Part shown: positions 12,437-25,400 of the stretch, piece after piece
Position numbering within the stretch: the first letter of the stretch is position 1
Layout: each line of letters starts with the position of its first letter
NCBI GenBank assembly: GCA_002118135.1
Contig: BDIU01000053.1
Coordinates: forward strand, 248,001-312,000
Direction of reading: 5' to 3'
DNA: 64,000 nt
Source of the DNA: Trebouxia sp. TZW2008
Lineage: Eukaryota > Chlorophyta > Trebouxiophyceae > Trebouxiales > Trebouxiaceae
Notes under the pieces: model-generated
Seen by the model: only the letters and a program-made list of their open reading frames with translations
Told to the model about the DNA's origin: nothing
Database searches by the model: none
Program-made: the position numbers and the translations under genes

Positions 12437-15400
12437 TCAAGCAGTGCGATATACAAGGAGGCTGCTGCCTGAAGACGCAATCAAATGCTGATAGTCTTCT
12501 GTAAATGCCATGCCCAGACAGCGTCCATGCAAGCCTGCATCATCACACAGACCGGGTCAGCAGCTGTCATGTCACACAAGTAGCAAAGTCAAGCACATGG
12601 CATCAACTGCACCTTTAAAGACGGTCTGCTTGCCACGCTTGCACTGCAGCATTCCAATGCCACCCTGTGCATCTGCAAATGCTGTTAGGTCTGATCCCAA
12701 TGACGCCCTCATCAATGATGGGTGACACTGCATGCTGAAAATCCGCACAATTCGGCTCTGCTTGTAGTCATACTCAACAACTGAGCTGTGCATGAGCGGG
12801 CTGCTGTACATGATGCTGTCTGTCTGTCCTGGTACAAAGGCAACTGTTGTAGTCGACAGTTGCTTTGTTTTAGCAGCACGGTCCTGCAGAGCAATTGCAA
12901 GTTCCAGTATGGCACATCTTAAGCTATCAGCCCATGCATGCGGGTCATCATGGCAGTCCACATCATGCAGACAGCAGTCGGCAAAGCCGTAGTGGAACTG
13001 CAAATTGCAAACTGCCAATATGTGTTTCAGTACAATTGCGCCTTGCGCACATGGATCTCTGTGTGCAGTCAAGCTCTCTGAATGACTCTCTAAAGCAGTG
13101 TCTAGGCAGTCTTGACTGCATTCACAAGTAGTAGACATACCTGAGGGCAGGTAAAACAGCTGATCTCAGTACATGGCTTTTGCTGCCAAGGGCTGCAGAG
13201 CACACTGCACCTCTCTGCACAAGCTAGTGCCAGCATGCTTTTGTCCGGTGACAGGCAAGCTGCTGCTATCTGAGAGGGTGCAGACTGCAGGTGGTCTTGG
13301 TACAGGCCCAGCAGGCCTCCATCCTGGATGCTGTAAACTGCTACAGTGCCATCCCTGTAGCAAAAGTGTACCTCAATGCCTGAGTCGTTGCTGCGATGCC
13401 ATTCAACTTAGGGTGCAGGAACATAGCAATTGCTCATGGTGTCAGATGCTGGTAGTCTGGTGTTCCGAGCGTCTGTGACACACATCAAACAGGACGCCTG
13501 TCACTTGGAGCTGTCAGCATAGCTTCCAAACGGTGAGCTGGGGGCTATCCATGCATTGTACTCACAAAGCGGGTGCCAGCCACAGGACAGCTGGTTTGTA
13601 ATTGCGGTGTAATCAGCTACTGTGTCGAGCGCATTGCTGCTTTGACCTCCGCTGTGCATCGACCGCTGAAAGCAGACAAGACTTCATCACAAGCCGCAGG
13701 AAAAATGCTTCAAGCTAAAGCACTTGATTAGGACACTGCAAAAAAGCTGTAGGCACAGTCAACGGTGCAGACCAGCACCCATTTTGTTAGATCAATCCTA
13801 TAAGACTACATAATTGAACAGTCTGCAAGTTTATAGTTGCTGAAAGGCAGCTGCTTGACCTTATACTTACTGAGCAACTACTTTGGGTACTTGTCAGGCA
13901 GACAAAGGTTCAGCACAAGCGTCTTTGATGCAGCAACTGAGAGCCAACCCAATGACTGAGTGCCCGCATGAGGTTCATGAGGCTGCATGAACATTTGCAG
14001 CCAAACCTCACGTGTCAGATTTGTAGACTTGTTGAGCTCTTCAATGCGGTATCTCATGAGCTAAAAGCTGACCTGGCAACTGAAAGCAGCTCCCTGTCAT
14101 TGGGTGAGGGTGACACCTCCACTGTCAGCACAGTGGCGGCACAGCTGTGGGCCTGGGCTGTCCAGACCAGGGAAGCGGTGGCCAGGTCAAAGAGGCGCAG
14201 GCAACCCCCCTCATGCCCTGCTGCACAGCAGGGGCTACCCCCCCTGCTCACCATGGCTGCAGCTGTGCAGGACTCTGGTGACTGGAACTCCATCACAGCG
14301 CACACCTGAATATTACCTTGGGCTCATAAAGGACTCTTTTGCCGGTTTCCATGTCATTCAGTCTGATGAAGACTGGCCTGGTCCAAAGTTGAGGAGACAA
14401 GGCTTGCAACATGCAGCATGTTCAATTTGACTCAGTCCCTTTGTCTGCTTGTCAATCAGGATCCAAGTACTGAGATAAGGAGACACCCAAGTTGGGCTCA
14501 CATTTGCATGAGCATATGCTGGACCTACACTGTGTAGGATTCCACTGCTTATGAGCATTGCTGTGAAGATGCCTGTCTGACTCCCAGCATTTATGCAATC
14601 TGCTTTTTGATACGTTGGCAATCCTCACATGTTACTGGCAAGATACCAGGATGGTCTGTATGCTCATACAGCGTACATGCCAGCGCCGCATGTCGATACA
14701 GACACACAGAACAGCTGGAGCAGATCAAGCAAAGAAGCTGCAGCTGAAGAAAGTCTTGGAGTACTTGATGCCAGTCTGATGATGTGGAGGGCATCTGCCA
14801 GATGCGCAGCACGCCATCAGCAGAGGTAGTCGCCATCAGGGGGCTCCCCTGGGCTGAGGCTGGGGCTGCAGCTGGGGTCAGAGCTGAAGGCAAGGCCAGG
14901 CTTGTGATGTCTTGGCTGTGCCCGGTCACCACAGGCGCTTCACTCCCACTCTCCACATCCACATACCTGCCTTGCACGATCAAAGTTGAGGATTGCGAGA
15001 CTGGACAGACAGACTTATCTGTGCTTGATTATAAAATCCAATGAGCCAGCTTTGCTTTCCACCAGGACCGTAAGCTTTGTAAAATCAGTCTGCAGCAGCA
15101 TCAAATCAAGCTCTGTTGATTCACACCAACTTCGATTTGATTCCTGATGTGAATTCTGCCAATTAGCATGAATTCTGAGCAGGCAGGAGACCCTTCAGTG
15201 CAGTGTAGTGCAGAAGCCTTGTCGACTTGTCTTGCATGCGTGTTGCAATCTTATGCACATAGTCCATATGTCATTGCCCACATCCCGTCAAGCCAGGCCT
15301 GCCTTGTCTGGCAATACCCATACCATCCAAATCCTTGTGCTTGCTTGCAAAGGAACACAGGAATATAGATAGGGCTAATTTTGCTGGCACCAAGCTCACC

Positions 15401-18400
15401 AGATGGTGCCTGAACTGGTGCCCACAACAGCCTGAACTGCCGCTGGAGAGCTACACAGGCTGGTGACTGCACCAGTAAGGGCTGCCCGCCTGTCCTCGAC
15501 CCAAATGCTGCTGTTAGGCTGTTGGACAAAGCGGACCAGCTGCCCTTCAGTACCTCCCACCAGAAGGGAGCTGCCAATGGTCTGAAGGCAGCTAACCTGC
15601 CCTTTGTTGCTCATTGAGCAGCACTTGGAGCAGGTCACCAGGCTGCTGTTTGGCGCAATCTGCATAGTGACAATAACGTTGTTGTTGGGTTGTAATGGGG
15701 TTTATAAGCCGGCACAAATTGCTTGGTATGTACAGCCCAAGACGTGTCTTGCCAGGCTGCTGTGTGACGCATATGCACATAGTAGAGCATCACATACAAT
15801 GCTTTTTTTGTGTGTTCAGGACAGGCAACAGGTTCCTGTGCTGCAAATTGAGCATCCTATGCAATGGTCACTGTGTACTGCCTGTGAGGATGAGATATGG
15901 CAAGTGCTTGCAATGCTGCATGACCTACAGGTTTCTGCTGTAATCGATAAACAAAATAATTTTCCTCTGGCGCATAAATTGCGGCAAATGCAGATCAGCC
16001 ATGTGCAAGCGCTTTGTGATGTGGAAAGGAATAAATCGATGCAATTACAAAACCTGCCACTTCCCAAAGCCCTGGCATCTTGAGATCGTGCAACATGAGC
16101 CAAATTAGGAAGTTCTGGTAGCAAAGTGTATCACCTGAAGGCGCCACACAGTGCCGGCTTGGTCCCCAACAAAGCAAGACCCGTCTGGGTGGGGTGCCAG
16201 GGCTGTGAGGGGGTTCTCCAGGAGGGGCGGGGGTAGGCGCAGGCTGCGCTGTGCCAGATGACTGGACTCCAGCTCCCATACCAGCACCTCAGCCTGGGCA
16301 CATAGCAGACATTGGCCTTCAGATCTTCATTTGGTTTGTGATTAAGGCAAGTCTTTTAATTGGGTCAGGAATTCCTTGATATTTGTTGGACCTGAACTCT
16401 GAACTTCACATGCGCTGATTCACTAGTAGCAGATCCGCTTGACCTTTTTGCGTCAGTCAGCAGAGTGACCTCCCTTAAAGGGCTGATGCCACTGGCTGTG
16501 ACTGCAAGCTGAATGTATGATGCAGGTTGGCATGTGACTACAGCTTGGCCCAATCAAAAACCCCGTCTCTAGCAGGGCCTGTTGTCCCTGAAAACAGAAG
16601 CTGCCCATGTGCTCAGTCCCCATGGGCTTGTCTAGTCAGCAGCGTCGAGACAACCTCATGCGGAAATGTGTGAGCAGAACACAATGGACGGCAAGCAGCA
16701 TTCTGTCAGACATTTGCCCATTCTGCTCACCTCAGCTACGGTGATGAAAGCTGGCAGGGCGCCATGCTAGAGCGATAACAGGCTGACTGGTGGAGGCACT
16801 GGTCAGGCAGGCACCACTGCCCACAACGCAGATGACCACAGTGTGTTCAGGACCCTTCATCAAAATTATGTTCGTTCTGCTCTTCGTCAACGCTACTTAC
16901 CTTGGAAACTGTGATGAAGCCTGGCAGGGCAGTGTTTGGGCGGCATGCTAGAGCAATGACAGGCTGGATGGTGGTAGCACTGGTCAAGCAGGCACTGCTG
17001 CCCACCTCCCAGATCATCACATTGTGTGCAGGATCCTTCATCAGAACTCTGTCCATTCTGCTCTTCCATTAGTGCTGCTTACCTTAGAAACTGTGATGAA
17101 AGCTGGCAGGGCTGTGTCAGGCCGCCATGCTAGAGCGATGACAGGCTGACTGATGGTAGCACTGGTCAAGCAGGCACTGCTGCCCACCTCCCAGATCATC
17201 ACATTATGTGCAGGATCCTTCATCAGAACCCTGTCCATTCTGCTCTTCCATTAGTGCTGCTTACCTTGGAAACTGTGATGAAAGCTGGCAGGGCTGTGTC
17301 AGGCCGCCATGCTAGAGCGATGACAGGCTGACTGGTGGTAGCACTGGTCAGACAGGCACCGCTGCCCACATCCCAGATCACCACATTCTGTTCTGGGTCC
17401 TTGCCGGCTGACAGCAGCCAGATGCCATCAGCTGAGAAGCTCAGGCCCTGCAGCATGGCAGCGCTACTGTAACTGTTGCAGAACCAAGAGGCATGCCTTC
17501 GGCACATTCTGTCCTGGGTCCTTGCCGGCCGGCAGCAGCCAGATGCCATCAGCTGAGAAGCTTAGGACCTGCAGCATGGCAATGCTACTGTATATGTTGC
17601 AGAAAAAAGGCGTCCCTTCAGCACATTCTGTCCTTAATCTGCGCCCGCTGACAGCAGCCAGATCCCGTCACATGAGAAGCTCAAAGCCTGCAGCAAGACA
17701 GCCCCACTGTACAGCTAGTAATATTGAGAGGCATTCCTGATGCACTTTGAGCATACTGCATTGAGGGAGAGGAAAATCTTGAAAACCATGCACAGTCAGC
17801 TGCTTTGGTGTGGGCAGCACAACCTCATCCTTAGACTGGCGACTGTGGATAGGGACTTATTGAGGCTGATGCAAAAGTCCTATCAGACCCTGCTGCTGCT
17901 CTACATCAACAGCTGTCATCGTGACTTGTTGCATACAATGCTTTGGCAGGATAAATGACACAAGCATGCTCAGTCATCAACCATCTCTGAAAGTGCACAG
18001 GACAGGCGACAAATTATTTCATATAAAGATATATGAGCGTCCTTCTTGCCTGAACGCCACAGCTGTGGTGATGCATCACATGAAGGCATCTGGCAGTGGC
18101 CGCATCCCAGAGGCAGATGTGAGCTGTGGCCTGCAGTGGGCCAGAGGTGGCATCTGAGGGTGGTGAAGCTGAAGCAATGACACTGCCATCTGCTGTGACA
18201 GCCAAACAGCTGATGCTTGTGTCATGCTGCCTCAGCACCCTGCACATATCACCAGGCTGTGAAACCTGAGGAGCTCACTGCATACTGTGTGCACACCAAA
18301 CGATTGCGGCATGTAGGTGTTTGTACGCACATGATTGAGAATGTCCTTTTGAAGACTGCTGGTAGCTCAACTTGGTTTTGAGCAGCAGCACAGAATGGAT

Positions 18401-19445
18401 GCTTGTCGCTGTGATGGACTTTGCAAGTGCAGAGCAAGTGTTGGTTGCACAGCGACCTTGCCAGTATGTGCTGGAATGCAGACAATTCAGCTGCTGCTGC
18501 CGTGTGCCAGACAGCCCGACTCACGGCATGCACACAACACCACGATTGCTGAACACACTGATCATGTGCGGCAAAGACAAGCTCAGCAGTGTTAACAGGC
18601 GACCTCTGGTGTCGTGTGGCCAGCTGCTCCACAATCAGCAGCTGCTCAGCTGTGTACACCAGCACACCACTGTCTGCCAGCCAAACACAAGTGCCATAGG
18701 AGTCGCCATTGAAGCCCACAACCCGCTCCAAAATCAAGCCAGGCTCTGCCTCTCCTGCTGTCTGTGCTCTTATTGCTTGCGCTGAGTCTGCCTGAGCATG
18801 TTTCACATCTGACGTCCGTGCAGCTGTGTCAGGCTCAGCACTGTCAGCATCAACTGTCATCACACGTTGCTCAGCTACTGCATGCTGGACGCTAGCAGGC
18901 TTGGTTTGACTGGACAGAGCATGCACTTCTGTCAAGGATGCAGTTTGGACATTTAGGCCTTCAGGCGCCTTGGCAGCGCTGCTGTTGATTTGCTGGACTT
19001 GGATTTGCGCCCCTCCAGTGAAGGCCTCTATGGACTGCTGCAGCAGACCAGGCTCTGCCTTGTAAAAGCTGTCAAAGCTTTCAGTCATGTTGGCTACAGC
19101 ATCGTCTACCATTTGCGTAGCAGCTATCTGCTGAGTGGTAGCATCTTGACCATCACCAAAACTGACAGCAGTGATGGATTTCAGAGCAGCATCTGTGACA
19201 TGCCAGATGAGGACTGCATCTCCTGCTCCTGTGCTGATCAGGGTGTTGGCGTTTGCCCAAGCCAGACTGGTCACACTGTCTGTGTGACCAATGAAACTCT
19301 GGTGTGCAGATGGGCTCAGAGCCTGCAACAGAGCAAGCCATGCTCTTATCATGAAGAAACGTGCGCACATTGCAACAGTATAAGCCTGATGCCTAATGAC
19401 AACAAGACCTGCAAGACTGCGTGCTGTCTGAGTGGACAGGTCAGT

Positions 19446-19478
<33 letters not shown>

Positions 19479-22400
19479 TACATCAGCAGGCAAGTAATAT
19501 CAGGAGCTGAAGCAGCAGCAGCAGCAGAACAGAAAGACACCGGTGACAGCAATTAAGATGCAGCGCATCACCTGTTGTGGGTAGTGCCACAGCTTGACCA
19601 GCCGGTCTGCACCACCAGTGGCCAGCAGCGGCTGTGAAGGATGTATGGCTGTGGCGTCTGCACCCACTTTGTGCACCTCACCCTGCTCATGCACAAGCTT
19701 TCCTGCAAGCATCAGTTGAGCCCATTCAGTCTTTGTCAATCAAATAGCAAAGCAGCACCACTTGCTGACACTGCTGCCATGATGCAGTTTTGTCGCAGAT
19801 GCTACTGTAGACACTGATCCTAGAATTACGCCCAGACCTGCTTGCCTTGGAGGCTGATAAATTCTGAGAGCCTTGCTTGTCAACAGCAGTAGGGCCAGTG
19901 TTGCCAACTGCATTGTTTCTGCCATAGGTCGTGCTTATGGTGATGTATGTGCAGCATGCTTTACAAGCCAAGCAGAGCAGAGTAGAGCAGGACGGGGCAG
20001 AGCAAAGCAGACAGACTTGGGACTGCATAGATACAACAGACGGCAAGCACATTTGAGGCTGTGAGGCTTGCAGTCAGAAACTGCATGAGTTGCAAATGGG
20101 CAGTCTGGCAGAGGGCAGCTAACTGCATCTACCTGTAGCAGTACAGTAGGCAAGCAGGCGGCGGTCGCTGGTGCTGGCAAGCAGCTGAGTGCCATCTGTG
20201 ACAAGGCAAGGCTAGCAATCTTTGCAGCACTGCTCTCAAGTTGCCTCGCAGCAACATCAGCATGATAGGTGACAAGAGTGTCTGAGACTGCAAGACTTCC
20301 AGGCACAAAAGCAAAGAGCTGCACATAGGCAATCCAGCAGGAGGCAGGGTAGTGCATCTACCTGTAGCAACGGAGTAGGCAAGCAGGCGGCGGTCGCTGG
20401 TGCTGGCCAGCAGCTGCGTGCCATCCTGAGAGAAGGCTAGGCTCGCAATCTTTGCAGCGCTGCTCTCAAGTCTCCTCACTGCCTCCAAGCTGGTGCCATG
20501 GAACAGCAGAATGCTTGCCTGAAAACGAATGCAAGGGTCTATTGCGTGCAATCAACTGATGTTGACAGCTTTGGAGGTTGGTCTGCTGTGGATGTTTTGT
20601 GCAATGAGTTGCCATGTGACATGCACATGCTTGACAGACCTCGTCAGTAGGGCAGTCTGCACAAGCTCAGTAGCACACATTTTGCAGAGCAGCATGTCGC
20701 AAGAATTTGCTTATGCTTGTATTACAAAGCAGACTGCTTACTTTGTTGCATGCTAAATGCTATTGCTCAGCACGTTGGCATTTGGACGGAAAGGTGCAAG
20801 ATGTACAACAGCTCAGACATTCAAAAAAGCGCTTCTGACAAGGGCTCAAATGCAGTGCACAGTGACAGCACCTGTTGCAGGTGATAGACAGAAAACAACA
20901 GGGAAAATCAAAAGCACTGTTGAGACCTGAGGTGATGAGGCACCTTGGCATGCTGTATATTGTTTGGGGACACTCATCTTCTGCAAACATGCAAACACAC
21001 AAGGTCATTCTGCAATAGAGGAGTTGACTTACAGAAGGGCTGGTCTCAGAGCGTGAAACAGTAGCCAGCAGGGAGGAGTCAGCTGAGGTGGCCATGCAGC
21101 CTGGCAGCTGGCTGGCGGTAGTGGACAAGTACTTGACAGGCAGGTAGGTGTGGGCCACCTCATACACACATAGATTGCCATCCAAACCTGCAGACGTCAC
21201 CATCTGCTACATGTATATTGATGGGGCCAGCGTTTGTTTGTCTGTACAGGTGAAGTGGCCCCGTCTGCGCATAACATCATGAAAAAAGTGCAACCCACAA
21301 AAGGGCAATGCAAGCGGTGTGCCTTTACCAAAGAGTGCCATTTGCAGTTGCAGAGAGTTGTCAAAGATGCTTACCCAGACTGAAGAGCAGCTCTCCAGAG
21401 GACAATACAGCACCTGCAGCACAGCCTGCCGGTGCTGCTTGCAACAGGGCGCTCTCAGCAATGTCAAACACGCGCACAGCTGATGCGATGCAGTGATTGA
21501 GCTGAAGGGCTTGACAAGAGCATACCTAGGCTGAAGAGCAGCTTTCCAGAGGGTAGGTACAGCACTTGCAGCACGGCCTGCCGATGCTGCTTGTGCTCTT
21601 GCAGCAGGGCGCTCTCAGCAATGTCAAACACGCGCACAGCTTATGGCAAGCAGTGGTTGATCAATGTCAAACACGCGCACAGCTTATGGCAAGCAGTGGT
21701 TGATGTTGCGGGCTTTCAGAAAAACTCACCCAAGCTGAAGAGCAGCTTTCCAGAGGGCAGGTACAGCACTTGCAGCACAGCCTGCCGGTGCTGCTTGTGT
21801 TCTTGCAGCAGGGCGCTCTCAGCAATGTCAAAGATGCGCACTCTGCCTTGATCAAAGCCGCATGCCAGCTCACGCCGGTCTGGGTGGAAGGCACAGCACT
21901 GAATGATCTCCCCTGGTGCTGCCAGCTCGTACAGCTGTGCGTGCGTTGCTGTGTCCCACCCTCTGATGGTGCCATCTGAGGACACTGTGCAGTACTCGCC
22001 CCTGCATTCAAAAGTGCTTCAACACTTTGGCTGTGCTGCTCCACCCTAGAATATGAGCATTACCAAGCACTTGACATGTTCAACGCCTGTTGGGGTGAAA
22101 GGCACAGCACTGAATGATCTCCCCTGGTGCTGCCGGCTCGTACAGCTGTGCGTGCGTTGCTTTGTCTCAGCCTCTGATGTTGCCGTCTGAGGACACTGTG
22201 CAGTATTCTCCCCTGCATCCAGGGATGTTTCAATGTTCTGGCTACGCTGTTACACACTGAATATGGAGCAAATGGTTTAACATGCTTGTGTTGAGAGGCA
22301 CAGCCCTGGGGTCCATTCTGGCCTTTGTGCACAAGCGTAGCTCTGATGAAAGGTGCAGCCAGCATCCATGCAGCACAGCACTGACATCGTAGAGCAGTGA

Positions 22401-25400
22401 ATGGTTCATACAGGTGCATGGCAAGCCACAAGAATGCCGCGTACAGAGCAGCAGAGAAAAGCTGTGTATGCTGGCTGAAGCGATACCTGTGCTGGTCAAC
22501 AGCCACAGCATTGATGGTGTCAGTGTGGGAGCGCAGGAGAGTGTGATACTGGTGAGTCGGTACATCCAGGCAGCCAATGACCCCGTTCTCTGTGCCGATG
22601 GCAATGGACAGGCCGTCTGGAGACAGTCCCAGGGCTGTTACAGGAGCCTCATGCTCAGCCTATGATCACACAGCACAAGGTGTTAAACAACTGCTTGCCG
22701 CATGTCATCTTTACAAGCACTGGCAGGTCAACACAACCAAGCAGCCAATTACTTCATTATCAGTGCTAATGGCAATGAGCAGGCCATCTGGACACTTGTT
22801 TATGGCTGTTGCAGGAGCTTCATGCTCAGCCTATCATCACACAGCAGAAAATCAGAAGGTGTACTTGCAGAACTTGAATGGGGCACTGAGGGTCATGCAG
22901 CAGATGAGAGCAGTTCAAGACGAACTTGGTGCATGGTTGATGCAGTTGTAACATGTTCATTGACTGAGGCTTGGTGCATGATTGATGCAGTTGTGGCATG
23001 TCCGTTGCTTGTCTTTCAAATGAATGCAGCTCAATTATGGCAGTGCAAGCGTATGTCAGTGTCGCTGCAAGCTCTGTCAGATAGCAATCAGGCAGACTGC
23101 ACATGATGTCACATGCACTATCAAGATACAGACATGCAAAGGTATGCCCAGAGACAGCTGTTTGCAGACTGTATACTACACGTATTTGCACATGCAACAA
23201 GCAGGCATACATTTGTAGCTGACATGGAGCCTTTGCTTTGAGACTGACCTCAAGCAAGAAATCTGAGAAGTCCAAGGGCCAGACACGCATGTACTTGTCA
23301 TCAGAACCGGTGATGCAGAGGCCCTCACTGACCAGCATGCAGTTGATGGCAGCGCTGTGCAGCTGGTACACCCTCTCCAGAGTACGCGTCCCATAGTTGA
23401 TCTGCACTTGCAACAACTGTTGTTTCAGACACGACTTTGAGCAGACACCTACTGACACTTGCAGTTGTTTGCAGCACCGTGCAGCTGGTACACCCTCTCC
23501 AGAGAACGTGTCCCATAATATTTGCAATCACACCATGTCCATTGCACTTGAACAGCACCCGTGCAGATGCTTGCCAAAGCACCAATGACAATCTTCACAT
23601 GCGTCGGCTGATTTGGCTTTCAAGGGTTGGGCAATGCAACAAATGGAAGACCTAGATTGCAACATAGGTTGCGCTTTGAGCAATGCAAGGGAACGTATCA
23701 TTTGGGCTGACACTGCTGTTGGCATACACAATCCTGGCAGGGCGGGAAGTGCCTGTTCTGAGCACAGCATGTCAATATGCTGCTCACGCAACCCTCATGC
23801 ATGTGCAGCATGCTTGAGCCCTGTCACTCAAGCTGTGTATTGTCGGCAGATCAAGCAGAGCACAAAAGTTGCTCACATGCCTCTTCGGATAGCACAGCGC
23901 AGCACAGCACAAGCTGCCCTAATACACAGCGCGTGAGATGCTGGTGACATAGACATGCCGCTCTTCCAGCTGCAGAAGTCTGCAGGCGGTCTCAAAGGCA
24001 TTGTCAGTGAAGACAGCATGGCTTGACACAGCATAGCATTACATGCAGTAGCACAATATAAGCCAACCTGATACACAGCGCCTGAGATGCTGGTGACATA
24101 CACATGCCGCTCTTCCAGCTGCAGAAGACCGCAACCAGTCTCAAAAGCAATGTCAGTGAAGACATTGGTGTCAAGCCAGCTGCCTTTGGCCATTTCCCCA
24201 GGGGCAGGGGCAACCTTGACTGACATGCCCCGCAGGTGCCCCAGCTACAGCCATCACAGCAGGGCTAGTCATGAGGCAATGGTTCACAATGGCTTACACA
24301 TTGGCACACATACAGCTTGTAAAGCAGTGCATGAGAGGGGGGTGTGAACAGGTGTCTTGTGTGGGCTGTCTTGTCTCATGACAGCTGTTGTCGAAAGGAT
24401 GACATGTAGTGCCTAGTGCAGTTTGCATTCAGTGTGGAAGTGTTGTGTCCTGATGCTCGTTTCAAAGCTGAACATGCCAGACAAGCCAAAGAGAGTATGC
24501 TGATTGCTGCATGTCAACAGCATGTGGACAAGCAACAGCAGAAGAGGATGTGGCTTTCATGCACACAAAGCCAAGGCAAAACATACAGGGTGCCCATGCA
24601 AGGCACAGCTGTTTGCTTTGAGACGTACCTTGAGGCGAAATATACGGACGCTGTCTTTGCCGCACGTCATCAGACGCCCCTCCTCATAGGGACTGAACTT
24701 CACTGCTTTGATGTTGTAATCAGATACATGTTTTGCCAAAACTTCAGCCTGCGCAATCGCGCCAACTCATTGCACATCATGTTTCAGAATGGCTGGGCTT
24801 TGTGCTGCCGACAGGTAAGAAGTGCAGTGCACTGAACACACTCAATGGCATTGATGCCAACAGTGCTCAAGTCCTCACAAAGTGACTGCATGTTTCATGC
24901 ACTTGCAACTCTTGCAGCAAGAACTTTTTCTTTCAGCCCACAGCACATGGCCGCCTTTTGTTCTGATCACTGCAAGGCAGCATGTGCCAGGGGATGCTGA
25001 CTGCGGATCGTAGATGAACCATACCTGATGTCCTTCCATGAGGCCGGTGATGTTCCACAAAATGATTTGCTGCTTGCACTGGCTAGTAAGACCCACTGCC
25101 ACAAGGAAGCGGCCATCAGCAGAAATGTCCAGGCAGTTGATTCCATCTGCATGCCCTGCAGAAGCACTCAGTCTGCTTTTGCATGAGACAAGAGATGTCG
25201 ACAGTTGTAACCCTTATTTGGACATGTTTGGCAGCTGAGAAGCCAAGATGTTTGGCTGCAGCAACAAAGTGTTATGTGCCATGCACATTATACAGACTCG
25301 TACCAGTACCTACCATGCAGCTGAATGTCATGCATCTGCCACTCATTTGTGTGCTGCGGTGCATGCTGCAATGCATGTTGCTGTTGCAGCAGGTCCAGCA

